A stretch of DNA of 64,000 nt from NCBI RefSeq assembly GCF_038396675.1, contig NC_088931.1, positions 39,656,501 through 39,720,500 of the forward strand, written 5' to 3'. Below the pieces are notes generated by a model. It saw only the letters and a list, made by a program, of their open reading frames with translations. It searched no databases and was not told the DNA's origin. The DNA is from Hydra vulgaris (Eukaryota; Cnidaria; Hydrozoa; Anthoathecata; Hydridae). Position numbers and translations under genes: made by a program. Positions 46,470-59,681 of the stretch are shown here, piece by piece. Position 1 is the first letter of the stretch, and each line of letters begins with the position of its first letter.

Positions 46470-46720
46470 TAATTAACAGATGACTTAAAAGATTGCAAAA
46501 AGATAGGTAATTCCATCATGCCAGACTTTATCGAAAGCCTTTGATATCCAGAGCAGTAAAATTTGCCTAACCACCACTAGCTAATGCTATGTAGTACGAT
46601 TCTATAACAACAGTTAGCAAGTCATTTCTAAAACAAGATGATTGAAATCTATATGTTTCTTATGTCATCCATCAGCAAATAGAGCCATCTTTAAGCTTTT
46701 CAGGATGATCATTAGTTTTG
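46470..46720 (-). pseudogene. LINE reverse transcriptase fragment
   Basis: Minus strand reads DLLTVVIESYYIALASGG, a stop, FTALDI and, after a shift, FDKVWHDG: the LDISKAFDKVWH block containing the first catalytic Asp of non-LTR reverse transcriptases. Both sides are lost. Confidence 0.7.
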
Positions 46721-47225
46721 GTTAAAAGTTTACCGATTACTTAGTGACACTAGTGTGAATTAGGAGCGTTTAGTGCCACAGGGTCTGTGTGTTTTGTAAT
46801 TGCGATGTTATTGTTGTGATGTTTTGCGTTGATAGACAACTTGGCTTACCTTCTCGATGGTGTCTATTGTTAAAAATGATTATTAGTTTGTTTCGTTACT
46901 GAAACTTGCTAATCATTCACTAAAACCCAAGAAGGTTTAGAATAAAAACATTTTTTTATGTTATTTTAATTTTTTTTTATCTTAGGCGTTTTCATAAGTT
47001 CACATAAACAATCTTAAAGAGTAAGTGTCTTATTTTATACTTATTTAGTTTTAAATGTTTTTAATTTAAATATTTTAAAATGAATTAACAAAATATTTTT
47101 AACACGTTATTGTGCATCTGTGTTTCTAATAATAATATTTTTACATTATTAGATATAATTTCTGCTGTTATACCTGCCTATAGCAGTTGTAAGTACTCCA
47201 AATTTCAGAAAGCTCATTTGCTGTA
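46721..47225. other. Spacer without supportable features
   Basis: AT-rich, no coding or repeat signature recognised. Confidence 0.45.
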
Positions 47226-47960
47226 AGTAAAATAAATTAAATTTTAACTTTATTGAAGAACCTTATGTCTGTTAAATAGGTCATTCTGAATAATTTCGAC
47301 AGATTTCAATGCCCTTTTGCAGTAATTTACTGACCGGTCTGTAAATTATACAATAATTTTAAAATGATATATGATTTAGATTCCATGATTCCTTTATGCA
47401 TATTTGCATGGTATAATTATAATATAACCCAAAATTTTATTTTCCATAACTTAGTAAATCAGTGAAAACCATCAGTCTGTAAAATAGATGATTCTGGTTA
47501 ATCTTTCAGATTAAAAAAAAAAAGGATCATTATTAAAAATTTCGAGTCAAATTTAATAACAGATCAAATATATTCAAAGTCGGCCCAATTGGTTTGTGCA
47601 GCTCCTTCTAAGTATTTTACTGACCGGTCTGTAAATTATACAATAACTTCAAAATGATGTACTATTTAGATTCCATGATTCCTTTATGCATATTTGCATG
47701 GTGTAATTGTAATATAACCCCAAATTTTATTTTCCGAAACTAAGAAAATAAGTGAAAACAATCAGTCTGTAAAATAGATGATTCTGGTAATTCTAGTCAG
47801 AGGAACAAAAAAATTTTGGGGTATTTTATTTTCTTATGTTTGGTGGATCACTATGGAAAATTTAAAGTCAAATGTAATAACGGTTCAAAAGTTATTCAAA
47901 AGTCAATATGATCCAAAAATACTCTCTTTTTCGGTGCCACAACACTTCAAATTTTTCATA
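47226..47960. repeat. 300-bp-period tandem repeat
   Basis: TGACCGGTCTGTAAATTATA occurs at 47331 and again at 47631. The following ~180 bp (TTCCATGATTCCTTTATGCA and AATCAGTCTGTAAAATAGAT) align with about 10 percent change. Parts of a third, more diverged unit are visible before 47331 and after 47800. No coding potential. Either a short satellite or two tandem copies of a dispersed repeat. Confidence 0.8.
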
Positions 47961-48059
47961 CTTTCGCCAAAAAATCATCAATTTTTGCACTTCAAAAAAT
48001 TCAATAACTTTGGATCCGCTTAACTTCAAAGGCCGAATGACCCCTCATATTTTAAGTCA

Positions 48060-49595
48060 AGTCAAGCTCTATACAATGATATAAATTATATATGCTTAAT
48101 TGAATTATAAAATAATCGTCTGGAATGGCTAACACAGTTTTACATTTGAAATTGATACTTGCATTAACATATTTCTTTTTAGCGAGAGATTTTGAAAGTT
48201 AATAATATATCTTGAGATATCTTATTTTTTCTTCTAAAAATTGACATTTTTGATTTTCAAAAGTCTTAAAACCTAGAATAATGAATTAGTTTTAAAATCT
48301 CTAACTAAATGTGGACCTAACACACTAAGGACCATTTGAGAATTTTTTTATAAATGAGGTGAAAGATAAGTATGAGTTTATCTCTGATGTTTTTATGTAA
48401 TTTTTTGACTAATTTTCAGAAAACTGGCAGTCATTTAAAAAATTTTTTTTTCTTATTTGATAAAAAAACAAACAAACTATTTTTAAGACTTTATCTTGAA
48501 TGTTAAAATGTAAATGTTATACAATTTTTTATTTATTTATCACTCGACATTTAAATTTTTTTTTTAATTTTATAGTTAATGAAATATATTTCATAAAAAT
48601 AATATTTATAAGTTGGTATAAATATATATATATAAAACAGTATGAAAAATTGTTTACAAATATCTTAACTTGCAATTGTGACTGGCTACACACCAGTGTT
48701 GTCCTTGTTTAACCGAGAAATGCATTCAGGTTATTTTATGAAGTTTATGTTTATTCTACATTATTGTGTTATTAGAATATTTAAACACATTAAATATTAC
48801 TTTTTATTTTATTTGGCTGAGGTAAGTAGGCTTTGTGAGAAAAAAAAATGCTTGAAAGTTTTTGAAGTTCCATGTTTTATCTTTTTATTATTAGATCTTC
48901 ATAATTGTTTATATTACTATTTTTACTTTTATATTTTTGTTTTTTTTTCTATTTTATTTCGTATTCATGAATATCAAAGTTATGTTCATTAAATTTTAAA
49001 ATTATCTGGATTTTATTCTGCATTTTTTTTTTTTTTTTTGTATACTTGTATTGTAACTTCATTAAATATTTTTATGAAGGATAAATTTTTTACTTAGTTA
49101 CATATTATTAAGTTATTATTAAGTTGATAAACAAGTTTATTATTGATTACATCAGTTTTATTATTGAAAGACCTCCAGGAATCTAAAGACTGGTACTACT
49201 GTGAATAAAATGTATAAACGGCTACAAAAAAGTACTTAAGGAATTATAATTAGTATATTCAAACAACTATTTGATTATGTTACATTATATAAGTAATGAA
49301 CTGATATGTTCACAAATTTTCAATTTTTACAGGTTTAAATGTTTTATACTAATAATTTTTCATACAAATGTTGGTGTATATCTTAAAAAACTGTGTTTCT
49401 TTCATTTATATTCATTTATATGTTTATCCATTTATATGTTGCATGTTCAAAAACAAAAACAATTTGTAGTTTGTTTTTCAAAGTTGATAAACATCTGAAA
49501 CAAGGTATCAGATATACTTTGTATGAGGTTATAGTAATCTGATACAAAGTATCATATTATTAAAAACCTTGATGTTTCTGTTAAGGTTATCTAAG
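48060..49595. other. AT-rich spacer
   Basis: No feature supported. Open stretches at 48500-48992 and 49271-49498 are rich in Phe, Tyr, Ile and Lys from poly-A/T DNA and have no splice or domain support. Confidence 0.45.
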
Positions 49596-49597
49596 TA

Positions 49598-50895
49598 ACG
49601 GGTGATGCGGAAGTTATCGGACAAATCCTAATTTCATTATTTGAGCATGATAATTAGTTTTTGTGGTTTTATGCGGAGGCATAAACGTTTTATAAAATAT
49701 AAACTTTATTATTTGAAACACAATTATTTAAAATGAGGTTAAATGCAGCTGAACGAGAATCTTTTCAAAAGCGACTAAAAATGTTTTTTGTAAATAAACC
49801 TAGTATAAAAAAAAAAATCGTAAATCATTTTGAAAAGGAAGGTCATTTTGCTCGAAGTACAATATATGATAACCTAAAAAGACTTGAAACTGTTCAATCG
49901 TTTTCTGATAGAAAGCACCCTGGTCGTCTGACATCCTGGACTAGAGAAAAGAAAGCCGAATTAACGAGACTTGTCAACAATCGAAAAGGGGTCAGTCAGA
50001 GAAAAATAGTTATTAAATTCGGTGTAAATCAATCGACAATTGGTCGTCAGTTAAAAAAAAAGAATATTAAATATAGAAAACTTGAAAAGACTCCAAAATA
50101 CACTATAGAACATCAAATAAAGACAAAAAAAAGAGGCAGGAAACTAGTTAACCAACTCTATAACACAAAATCGCTTCTAGTCATCGGTGACGAAAAATAC
50201 TTTTGTTTTGCAGGGGACAACATGCCTGGAAATTCTGGATACTACACAAACAACAAAAAGACATGTCCAGAAAGTGTTTTATAGGAAAAGAGAAATTTCC
50301 AAAAAAAATTATAAATGTTGATAGCCATATCTGACCGTGGTATGTCCGAGCCATTGTTTCGCACTTCCAAGGCTGTAGCGATCAATTCATCAATCTATAT
50401 TAATGAATGTTTAGAAAAACGACTTCTTCCATTTATTCACAAGTATCATGGAGACTTTAACTATTTATTTTGGCCAGATTTAGCAAATTCTCATTATTCT
50501 AAAGATTCTCTAAATTGGATGGACCAATATGTCTATTACGTTGATAAAGAATCCAATCCCCCAAATGCGCCTCAAGCACAACTAATTGAAAATTTTTGGG
50601 GACATTTGGCGCAGAAGGTTTACGAGGGAGATTGGCAAGCTTCAACAGATCAAGTTTTGATTGATCGCATTAAACTAAAACTACAAGAAATTGATTTAAA
50701 CTTTTTACAGTCGCATATGAAAGGCGTCAGAGCAAAATTGAGATCACATGCAGATAGTGGTGTTTTTTCATATAAAAAATAATATATTTTTATTAAAAGA
50801 TAAATGCTTTATTTAAAAAAAATATAATAGTAATTTGTTTTTTTATTTTTAAATAAGTTATTGACGTTTTTATTTTGTCCGATAACTTCACCCGT
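49598..50895 (+). mobile_element. IS630/Tc1-like transposon, complete ends
   Basis: Ends read ACGGGTGA..AGTTATCGGACAAA. The left copy has a 6-bp insertion (TGCGGA) relative to the right, otherwise they match. TA flanks both sides (49596-49597 and 50896-50897). Length 1298 bp with one transposase gene. Confidence 0.88.
49733..50782 (+). pseudogene. IS630/Tc1-like transposase, DD36E spacing
   Basis: The N-terminal half (49733-50284) has two HTH-like segments (SIKKKIVNHFEKEGHFARST; GVSQRKIVIKFGVNQSTIGR), a basic linker and the first catalytic Asp in LLVIGDEKYFCF. The second half (50315-50782, same frame) has the second Asp in LFWPDLANSHYS and Glu in APQAQLIENFWGHL with 36 residues between, then LRSHADSGVFSYKK at the end. 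Between halves the frame is lost over about 35 bases, with stops at 50282 and 50312; FPKK and AISDRGMSEP in adjacent frames show the expected text. Spacing differs from the DD34E copy at 753-1667. Probably inactive through small indels only. Confidence 0.88.
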
Positions 50896-50897
50896 TA

Positions 50898-52059
50898 AAG
50901 CCATGATCCAAGCAGGGATGACGAGTCTCAAAAAGACTCCGGATTTGTATGTCACAAAAATATTACTTAAAGTATTGTAAATTTCAAAATAAGTATCACA
51001 GATGTAATGACTTGCAAGGCTGCTCAATTTTATAGTTTTTTATTAAAAAATTTGTGCTAGCAAACATCAAAATGAATGTACAAGCAACAAATTTTTTGGC
51101 TTCATTTTATTTCTAAAAATCCTTTTGCATTTTGATTATATCTTGATTTCAGAAATCATATTTGTTCAAATTAATATTTTTTTGACTTGGATTTTAATTA
51201 TATCATTTCAAGATTTTTCATATAACCTTCATAAAAAAGATAAGATATTCAAAATATGAAAATAATTAATTTCTATTATTTTTGAAAAATATTACCTGTT
51301 ATCAAAATATCAATAAGATGACACCTTTCTTAATGTTATGCTTTTTTTTTTTTTTTTTTTTAATATATTAAGGTGTAGATATATATAGTAGTTCTATTGG
51401 TTTAAGGTTAAGTTATTATATTCGTTAAACAATAAATTATTCTATTGGTTTAAGATTAAGTTAAGGTTAGTTATTTAATCCACAACATATCTAAAGCTCT
51501 GCTATTCAACAAGCTATCCGAATTACAGTGTGCATAGATTTATGAAATAGAATTTACAAATTGAATGAAAATAGAACATGTATGATAGATTTACAGGACA
51601 GTAGTAATTTTTTATTTTTGTATTTTAGGTATTGGCAGGCTGTACTTGACAAGGAGGTTTAATAACAGGAGACGGCATAGTTTATATTTTATATAAAACG
51701 CGCTCAAGCCACTTTTGAAATTCAGTCGCCATCTTAGTTAACCCATAACATTGTTATCTTTTGCGCGCCACTTTATATTTTATTAGAAGTTTTTGCTGAA
51801 ATCAAATGAAAACATTGCAACAAATGATTAAATAAATAGGCAGTTATGATTTCTAGATTATATTTTTCTACAAAGAATTGTTTTCTAACTGATTATTTGT
51901 TTCAGTTCATTCCAAATATATGGAATACTGAAATCGACATTCAGATAGTCAATAAATTATTAGCGGATTACCATATATTTTTTGTACAGTGTGAAGATCT
52001 TGAGGAATAAAAACAATCGTATGTGAGTTTTTTTATAATATAATACTTTTGATATTATA

Positions 52060-52060
<1 letters not shown>
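50898..52060. other. Spacer without supportable genes
   Basis: AT-rich; a T run at about 51342-51361 and a near-repeat TTCTATTGGTTTAAG (51393 and 51441) are the only structure seen. Confidence 0.45.
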
Positions 52061-52800
<740 letters not shown>

Positions 52801-52804
52801 TTTT

Positions 52805-55618
52805 TTTTCTACTCTTCACCCAAGCAGAATAGCGTTTTCCTGCATACCAATATCTGACTTGTAAGTACTTTTCTGCAATAGCTTTTATTAACACTGCCTG
52901 CACTCCATCGTATGATTAGTTAGTGAAGAAAATATGTTTACATGCAAATAAGTTTTCAATATTGACTGCATAATTGCATGGCACCTTACATTTGACAAAG
53001 CTAATGAATTATTGCTGTTGTGTTCTACGTTGATTCTGAACAACTTTTCACACAAAATGCAAATGTCAAGTACATCCTTTGAGGGAAATATCAAAGCCCC
53101 TTTTGTTTTCAAGTTTACTAATGCATGTTGCTCATATTTGGTATTTGTATTTAGGGCTGAAATACATGTTTCACAATGCAGCGAATTTCCAGCTTAAATA
53201 CTTCAAATCTTGCAATATAAGTCACAATACTTTGAGAGCATGTAGACAAACGACTAGAATCAGGAACTAAGAAATAATCGTGATCTGTAACAGAGTTTTC
53301 TTGTGGTTCAATAATCCTATTTCTGCTAGTAGAGTTATTCAAAACACTAACAGAAGGAACATCAATATTTTCATTGCCTAGGTATTTACTAGAAACTGTC
53401 AAAATAGGTACAATTTGCAAAGGCAAACAATTTCCACAAACAACATCTTGAACATCACTATGCACAAGCAATTTTCTATAGACTTCAATAAACTGTTTTG
53501 CTGAAGGGTTATTACAACGCAATAAACCTCTTATTTTTCCAAAAAACAGCTCTATATGATCTTGGCTAAATTTGAAGGAACATATATATTTCATACCAAA
53601 TTGAGGTTTAACAATTATCCAGTGATACAGAAGTAAGATATTGTCTATGGCAGCAATAAATCTCAAAAAACCAGTCTTACGATTTGTCTCTAATATAGGT
53701 TTACCATTTAGTGATTCCCTTAGAGTAGAAATATATTGCCTTTATTGCTGCAAGTAACAGGTCATTTCATCGAGTTTTTTTCTTGCAAGGGTGCCTTAAA
53801 GCCTTTAGTGCATAAATTCCTGGAAGTCAAAATATCAAACAGACCATTAAACAAAAATAAACTTTATTGTTGACTGGCAATTTTCAAAGCCTGGTATTCC
53901 ATGAATTAAACAAAACTCTAATGATGATGCAACATTCTCGCTGTGTAATTGTGCAGCCAAGTTTATATTCATTTTTTTCTTAAACCATTGCAGGTGAGCT
54001 GACCGTAGCTTATTCCCTAAATGCAAACCTTCATTTTCTTGAAGTCGGAGAAGCTTTTCAATATACTCCCATTTAACAAATTGCCCTTGACCATCAACTA
54101 AGGATTTTTTGTCACCTAGTGTATTACATACTAATTTTAGCATATGGCAAGGATCAAAAAATAGTATTACCTGTTCTTTAGTCTCTGGATGTTGGAACCA
54201 AGCTTTAAAATTATTGGAACCAAGCTTTAAAAGTCAGCTGAATCAGTAGTACACTCTAGGTACTTTGCCATAGAGAAGTTTGAAGCTAAACCATCGCAAG
54301 TAAGTGATCCTACAGTTACACAAATATTGTGAAGTTTGGTAAGGCATTGTCTAACCAAATTAACTCGCTGTTTCCCTGTAAGCCCATCAATCAAAAAGTA
54401 AGCTATTGGAAGTTTAAATGAATCATTCATAGCAACAACCATAAACGTTTGTGCTTCTTTTGCTAAAGGCAAGCTGTCATCATCCATCTCAGTCCCATAA
54501 TCTATGTATCCCTGGTACTTTTTACCATCCCACTCAACTTGATGTCTAATTGCAACTTCATCCATCATTAGGAAAAAATAAAAACAAAAAATGTTTTTAT
54601 TTTTTCCAGCCATCTCAGACACTTTGCGTTGTAATGCTGTAAATGAATCTGCTGTAAAACCTGGTTTACAATCAACTGTTTGAAACCACTTCTCAATTGT
54701 AATTGGATGTGGAAGACAAGTATTAAACATTTTGCGCACCTACCGATATGCATGAGGTGAATAAAAATGTAAGGTTAATGCGAAACTTCTTAATTATGGT
54801 GAAAATTGTTGTTGAGTAGATTTTCCTAAGTATTTTGAAAATTGTCTTCATAACAAGTCCCCTATCCCTCCAGCAGACTTTTGCAAGATATAAAGGCTCT
54901 CACCTTCCAGTACATTATTTTGCTCAAGATCAGAAATAACATTTTTCAAGCTGGCATTTCTTTTAGCCAACCTTCTTTTTCTCTGTTGTAAAAGTTTTAT
55001 TTTTTTTCTCGAAAACGCTAATGATCTTTATGCCTTGCATAGCTTTTGGTTTAAATTAACTTTTCTTGAAGATTCATCACTGTTAGGTGCAGCTTAAAGT
55101 TTACCTGTCATAGGCAGCAGTGAAGCGCAAGTATTAGAAAAGTCATAATTTATAGCACTTGTAGTAGTAATTATTGACTTTGCAGAGATTCATATTTTTG
55201 GAGCTTTACGAACTGGTTTAGTTTTTTTCAAGTAAGATGGAAGCGCTTCAAATATGCTCGGTATGGCACCATGCCGAACTCTCACACATGAGAGACTAGT
55301 TTTATCCATGTCACTTTCTGGAAAGCGCCTTGAACAAACAACTGCTGATTTATGAGGATCATTATAGCTGTCTCTACATAGAGCAGTTATCCACTTTTGC
55401 CTCAATTCTGGATATTTGATTTTTGATGGAATTATATAAAAACATTAATTGACTAATAAAACAAAGAAATCACCAATATAAGTAATAGCATACATCATTC
55501 TTTGTGGAATTTGTTGTATCATTGACATATAATAATATTGTATATTAATTTACCTATGAAAAGTAATGCCTTTAGCGTGATCTCTTGCAATACATCCATA
55601 AGCAGAACAAGATAACAT
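52805..55618 (-). pseudogene. P-element transposase (THAP9-like), decayed
   Basis: Exon 1 (55618-55554) reads MLSCSAYGCIARDHAKGITF followed by a GTAAAT donor: the C..C start of a THAP finger. The second part (about 55428-55190) gives KIKYPELRQKWITALCR and AVVCSRRFPESD, where the family has CS.HF, so the zinc-ligand His is Arg. No clear AG acceptor precedes it. Then AYRQVRKMFNTCLPHPITIE (54790-54700), FLMMDEVAIRHQV and TVGSLTCDGLASNFS (two Asp), DPCHMLKLVCNTLGDKK (54150 on), FSQDHIELFFGKIRGLL with the catalytic-type Glu (about 53530-53575), GALIFPSKDVLDIC and [14 protein letters not shown] near the end. A 22-bp duplication (54190-54233) inserts a stop. Known family role: cut-and-paste transposition. 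No terminal repeats identified. Confidence 0.85.
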
Positions 55619-55728
55619 GTCAATTTATATCTGTTTATAAACTATATAGCCTACACTCAATATAAATCATATAAAACTAAAAGAGATTTAATAGGTATGC
55701 ACAATAAAATTTTTAATAAATATGTATA

Positions 55729-55918
<190 letters not shown>

Positions 55919-56559
55919 TACAGGGTTCCCACTATTAAAACTGAGGCTAAAAATAAGAATTTTAAGGAGATTTAAGGAGATATTTTGCTAATATTTAAGG
56001 TGATTCGGTCGCGAACGACAATTGAACATTTTCATTTTGAAAAGGACTTAAGTCCAAAACTTTTAACAGTTAGTTTATAAGTTTGAATTAAAAATTTCTG
56101 TATGATTTGTTTTTTTTTATAAAAAATAAAAAATACATAATTTATATACGTTCTTTATTTATCTACTTCTATGTTTAATTTCTTTAGCAACCTAGACATT
56201 ATTTTAATAAAAATCATATTTTTGTTGGTTTTGAAAAGTTTTAGTAAATGGACTTGTGCCCTATTCGAAATGACAGGTTCAATTTTTTGAAAGAAAAAAT
56301 AAGGAGATAATAAATAAATAAACAGGTAAACTAATATAAATTAATATACAACAATAAATAAGTAACAAGCTTCATCAAAAGTTTGTAAAAGAAATATTCA
56401 TATTTTTTTTGGAAATTCAAGCATAAATGGTGATTAAACATCAGACAGCAAGCAAACAGTGAAAAGAAAAAACTTTTCTTTATGATCTAAGTACACATTA
56501 AGACAAGAAAATCACATATTTCCTTCTTGAACTTGTCAATTTGAACATCAGTAATCTTT
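55919..56559. other. Spacer without supportable genes
   Basis: AT-rich. A short direct repeat (TTTAAGGAGAT twice, about 55960-55982) is visible. Nothing coding is recognised. Confidence 0.4.
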
Positions 56560-57060
56560 CCCTTACTCTTAAGTTGCTGGAGATTATACTAATGAAAAAT
56601 CAACATCAATCCAAATGGTTGAAAGTCAGTTTGTGTAATTAGATAAACCTATTTTTAATAAAGACTTTTGGTTTTGGCATTTGCAGGAACTTCTATACAA
56701 ATAAATTAGAAGCTTAGAGGTTGTGTAGTAGTTCTAAAAAAAAGAGTTATTGGTTTATCAGTTTGAAGAAACTAAAAAAAAGAGTTTGTAAGGATCCATT
56801 GATAATATGTAAACCACAATAATGACAATGATTGTACTTAATTCATTGTTTTGACGTTCTTTATTGAGCATTGCCTAAATCAATTTATTCCCATTAGGGT
56901 TATCCATAGACACCTGAGCCATTTTTCCATCATTGCATGACTGGTTTGATTTCTATCAAACCAGTCATGCAAGATTTAAAAATATTTAGAATACCTGTGG
57001 TTGCAGCTTTTCCAAGATCTCTGGTCAGACCTTTTTAAGAAAATGCAAAAATATGCATTT
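56490..57060 (-). pseudogene. Degenerate coding traces, unknown family
   Basis: Minus strand traces: GLTRDLGKAATTGILNIFKS (about 56970-57030), a perfect hairpin, then WKNGSGVYG in one frame and MDNPNGNKLI in another, AMLNKERQNNELSTIIVI (about 56820-56872) and QLKSKGKITDVQIDKFKKEI (about 56520-56580) preceded by a CTCCAG acceptor-like site. These look like one former protein, possibly from a hAT-like zinc-finger family, but the evidence is thin. Confidence 0.3.
56933..56972. repeat. Perfect hairpin, 18-bp arms, 4-nt loop
   Basis: TTGCATGACTGGTTTGAT (56933-56950) and its exact inverse (56955-56972). It lies inside the coding traces of 56490-57060. Confidence 0.85.
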
Positions 57061-58259
57061 AAGGACAAGACCGAGCTGTCAAGCCCAAGTGAAATAAGGG
57101 AAAAATTAGCAGAGAAAGGGTAAAAAAAAAATTAAATAAAAAGATATTTTGAACAGAAGTTTAGAACAAAACAAAGACACTCTAATAAAGCGTATAGTAA
57201 AAAAGTATAATAATGATGATAATTTAGACATCGCATATGTAATAGGAATTATAAACTCAGACTCTTAATGAAAAATCACGACCAATGCGCAAGGTCTAAT
57301 AAAATAGAACACGAAATAGAAAACTTAACGTATTTGCTCAAAGAGGGAATTGAACCTGATCAAGCTAGATATGTTGATGTTAATAGAAAACAATAAATAT
57401 TGAAAATATAATAAAATCAACAACAAAATTTATAACAATGAAATAAAACTATGTACAAACAAAAACAAAAAAAAGTACTTGAATATGTATATATATACAC
57501 ATATACATACACACATATACATACACACATACCAGGTCTACAGCGTTAGCTATTTTATCCTGAATTTATACCTAAGTTACTAAAAAAAATTTATAAGTAC
57601 AACGCTGAAAACCGTAATCCATTTTGGAATCGGTCGACTTTTAAATGTGGATATAAATATTTATATCTTTAACAAAGTTGATATCAGGAGCAACCACAAG
57701 TTTTAAGTTTACTCCGTCAAAAAAAAAAAAAAATTAAATCTGTTAAATCATGATAAAACGAAGTACATTTGCAACCAATAAAATGCCAACTGCAGTAAAG
57801 TATTGTTTAAACTGCAGAATTTATTTTTAATTGAATCAGATTGCTACTTTTAATAAAGAAGAACCGGAACCAATTAAAATATCAAACTTTATTATCTCCT
57901 GCAAAGTATAATTTACATTGGCATTTTTTGTAAAATAAGTTTTGCAACCTTTGCCAAGCATAGCTTTCACTGTAAATTTTTTTTTTAAATCATTTGCTAA
58001 AAAAAGGTCAGCAGTCTAATATTAAGGGTGTGTTAGACATCATAATACTAATGTTTATATTTATCTTTTTAACCCGTCAATTGTAGGGCTTGACGGTGTT
58101 AAAATGTATCGAGTTAAACTAGCTGACATAAATAACACTGAATTGCAGATTTTGTAAATATTATGGCATTGCAAACTTTTCCATAAATCATTACCAAGAC
58201 CAATTTATAATGTATGTTTATTTCTGATTTATGCTGAGAAATGTTATAAGAAACTTATG
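57061..58259. other. Spacer with a short CATA-type repeat
   Basis: ATACACATATACATACACAC words repeat at 57490-57530. Otherwise AT-rich with no supportable gene. Confidence 0.4.
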
Positions 58260-58700
58260 ATTTATTTTCATCTTCAACATTTGTCATTAATGCTTGACTG
58301 GACATTTTTGCGATATTTAATAGGACACCTTTATCTCATCGAAAATCGATGAGATAAAGGTGTCCTATTTTTCCACAACACAACATCTAGACCGAAAAAT
58401 TAATTTGCATAAAAAAGTTTTAAAGGTACGATTGAAGTTAGAAAAACATTTGCATCTGAATTGCTTCCATCAGCAAAACTCTGTTTATATTTGCTATGAC
58501 CGGTACTACCATCAAACCTCCACCTAAGAATAAGAATGAAATTTGATAAAGTATTATTATTTAAGGAGTTAATTACCTCTTTTAGTTAAACAAGTGTTTA
58601 AACTTTAAACTTGTAAACAAGTGTGATCTAATAAAGATTCCAGTTTTATTTTTGCGCTTGTTTTAGCTACCGTGATATCTTAGGATACAGCAATTTATTG
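58260..58700 (-). pseudogene. Fragment of an unknown repeated gene
   Basis: Minus strand reads KLKEANKLLYPKISR (about 58670-58715), then LRWRFDGSTGHSKYKQSF, NSDANVFLTSIVPLKLFYAN and LDVVLWKNRTPLSHRF (about 58345-58395). A 24-bp-arm hairpin interrupts it, and PIKYRKNVQSS follows. I believe the block W.FDGSTG.S.Y plus LTSIVPL recurs in multicopy cnidarian genes (from memory, unchecked). No function known to me. Confidence 0.5.
58319..58369. repeat. Perfect hairpin, 24-bp arms, 3-nt loop
   Basis: Arms 58319-58342 and 58346-58369 are exact inverted copies (AATAGGACACC...CATCGA). It disrupts the coding trace between SHRF and PIKYRK. Confidence 0.9.
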
Positions 58701-59419
58701 GCTTCTTTAAGTTTGGTCCTGAGTTGAAAAAATAAAGAATTATTTTCAATTGCAGCACTTCTTATTATGCAATATTTATGTTTAGAAAGTTTTGCTTCCA
58801 TTAGTTTAAAAGTTTTGCCGCATACTTCAGTTATTTGAGTTTCAGACTTTCTTTATACTTTTTGTCTTGCCTTTCTTAAGTTTTCCAGCATTTATTGAAA
58901 TTTGGAAACAAATTATTCTTATTTCGCACAGATGTGTTTGTCGCAAAGGTTCAGGCAGGTCATCTAAATCAGATGATAACTCGTTTTTCAAAATGTCAAA
59001 AATTTTTAGGTGAGTAATTTTGTAAACAAAAAAAGTCATAAACATATTATAACAGTACAGAACTAATTTAAAATTAAGCAAAAAATACTATATTATTTCA
59101 GTACCAAAGAGAAATGCAAAATATATAAACAATTAATATATTTTGTATGTAATGCAAACCTCAAAGTTCTTGAGTAACAATTTTTCCACAATTAAAAAAT
59201 CTTTTTTAAAGTAATTAAGGCGTGCTATTATTTTTTGCAGATTTATTGCATTTTGTAAAATCAGTTTCTAGAAAAACGTATTATCTATGTCTATATGCAA
59301 AATCACTGATTTGATAAAAGAAACCCGCTATATTGGATCTCAAAAATCATGATATATATTAGAAAAACAACTTTATGAAGAAATGGGCAAAATAAGTGCC
59401 TTTTTGTCATAGCTTACTA
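58701..59419. other. Spacer, one unassigned open stretch
   Basis: Minus strand 59081-58842 is open and includes KNELSSDLDDLPEPLRQ, which looks coding, but I recognise no family. It may belong to the fossil at 58260-58700. Confidence 0.3.
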
Positions 59420-59679
59420 TATGAATCGATGTATACAAAAACGTTCTAAGTCATAAAAACTATTTTTTCGCGGAACGAGAAAAAACTTATTAAATCCAAA
59501 ATTATTACTTTAATAAATTCAAAAAAAAAATCTGGGTGCTATTTGACATCTTTCAATATTAGTTTTGTTAAAGAATATATCAAAATTTGTGATTTATATA
59601 TGTGTTATACATAGTTAAAGTTGTCTGACTTAAAAATAGTTTTTACGACTTAAAACGTTTTTGTATACATCGATTCATA
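59420..59679. mobile_element. 260-bp MITE, TA target site
   Basis: Inverted arms of about 43 bp with two mismatches begin TATGAATCGATGTATACAAA, and TA flanks both ends (59418-59419 and 59680-59681). A TA duplication suits a non-autonomous Tc1/mariner-type element. No coding sequence. Confidence 0.8.
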
Positions 59680-59681
59680 TA

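Noticed and set aside
46950-49500. Hydrophobic open frames suggesting membrane proteins
   Set aside because: Phe/Ile/Tyr/Lys-rich translation is expected from AT-rich DNA; no start context, splice sites or family motif.
57480-57540. CATA-rich patch considered as a CRISPR-like or satellite array
   Set aside because: Too short and simple; an ordinary degenerate microsatellite in a eukaryotic context.
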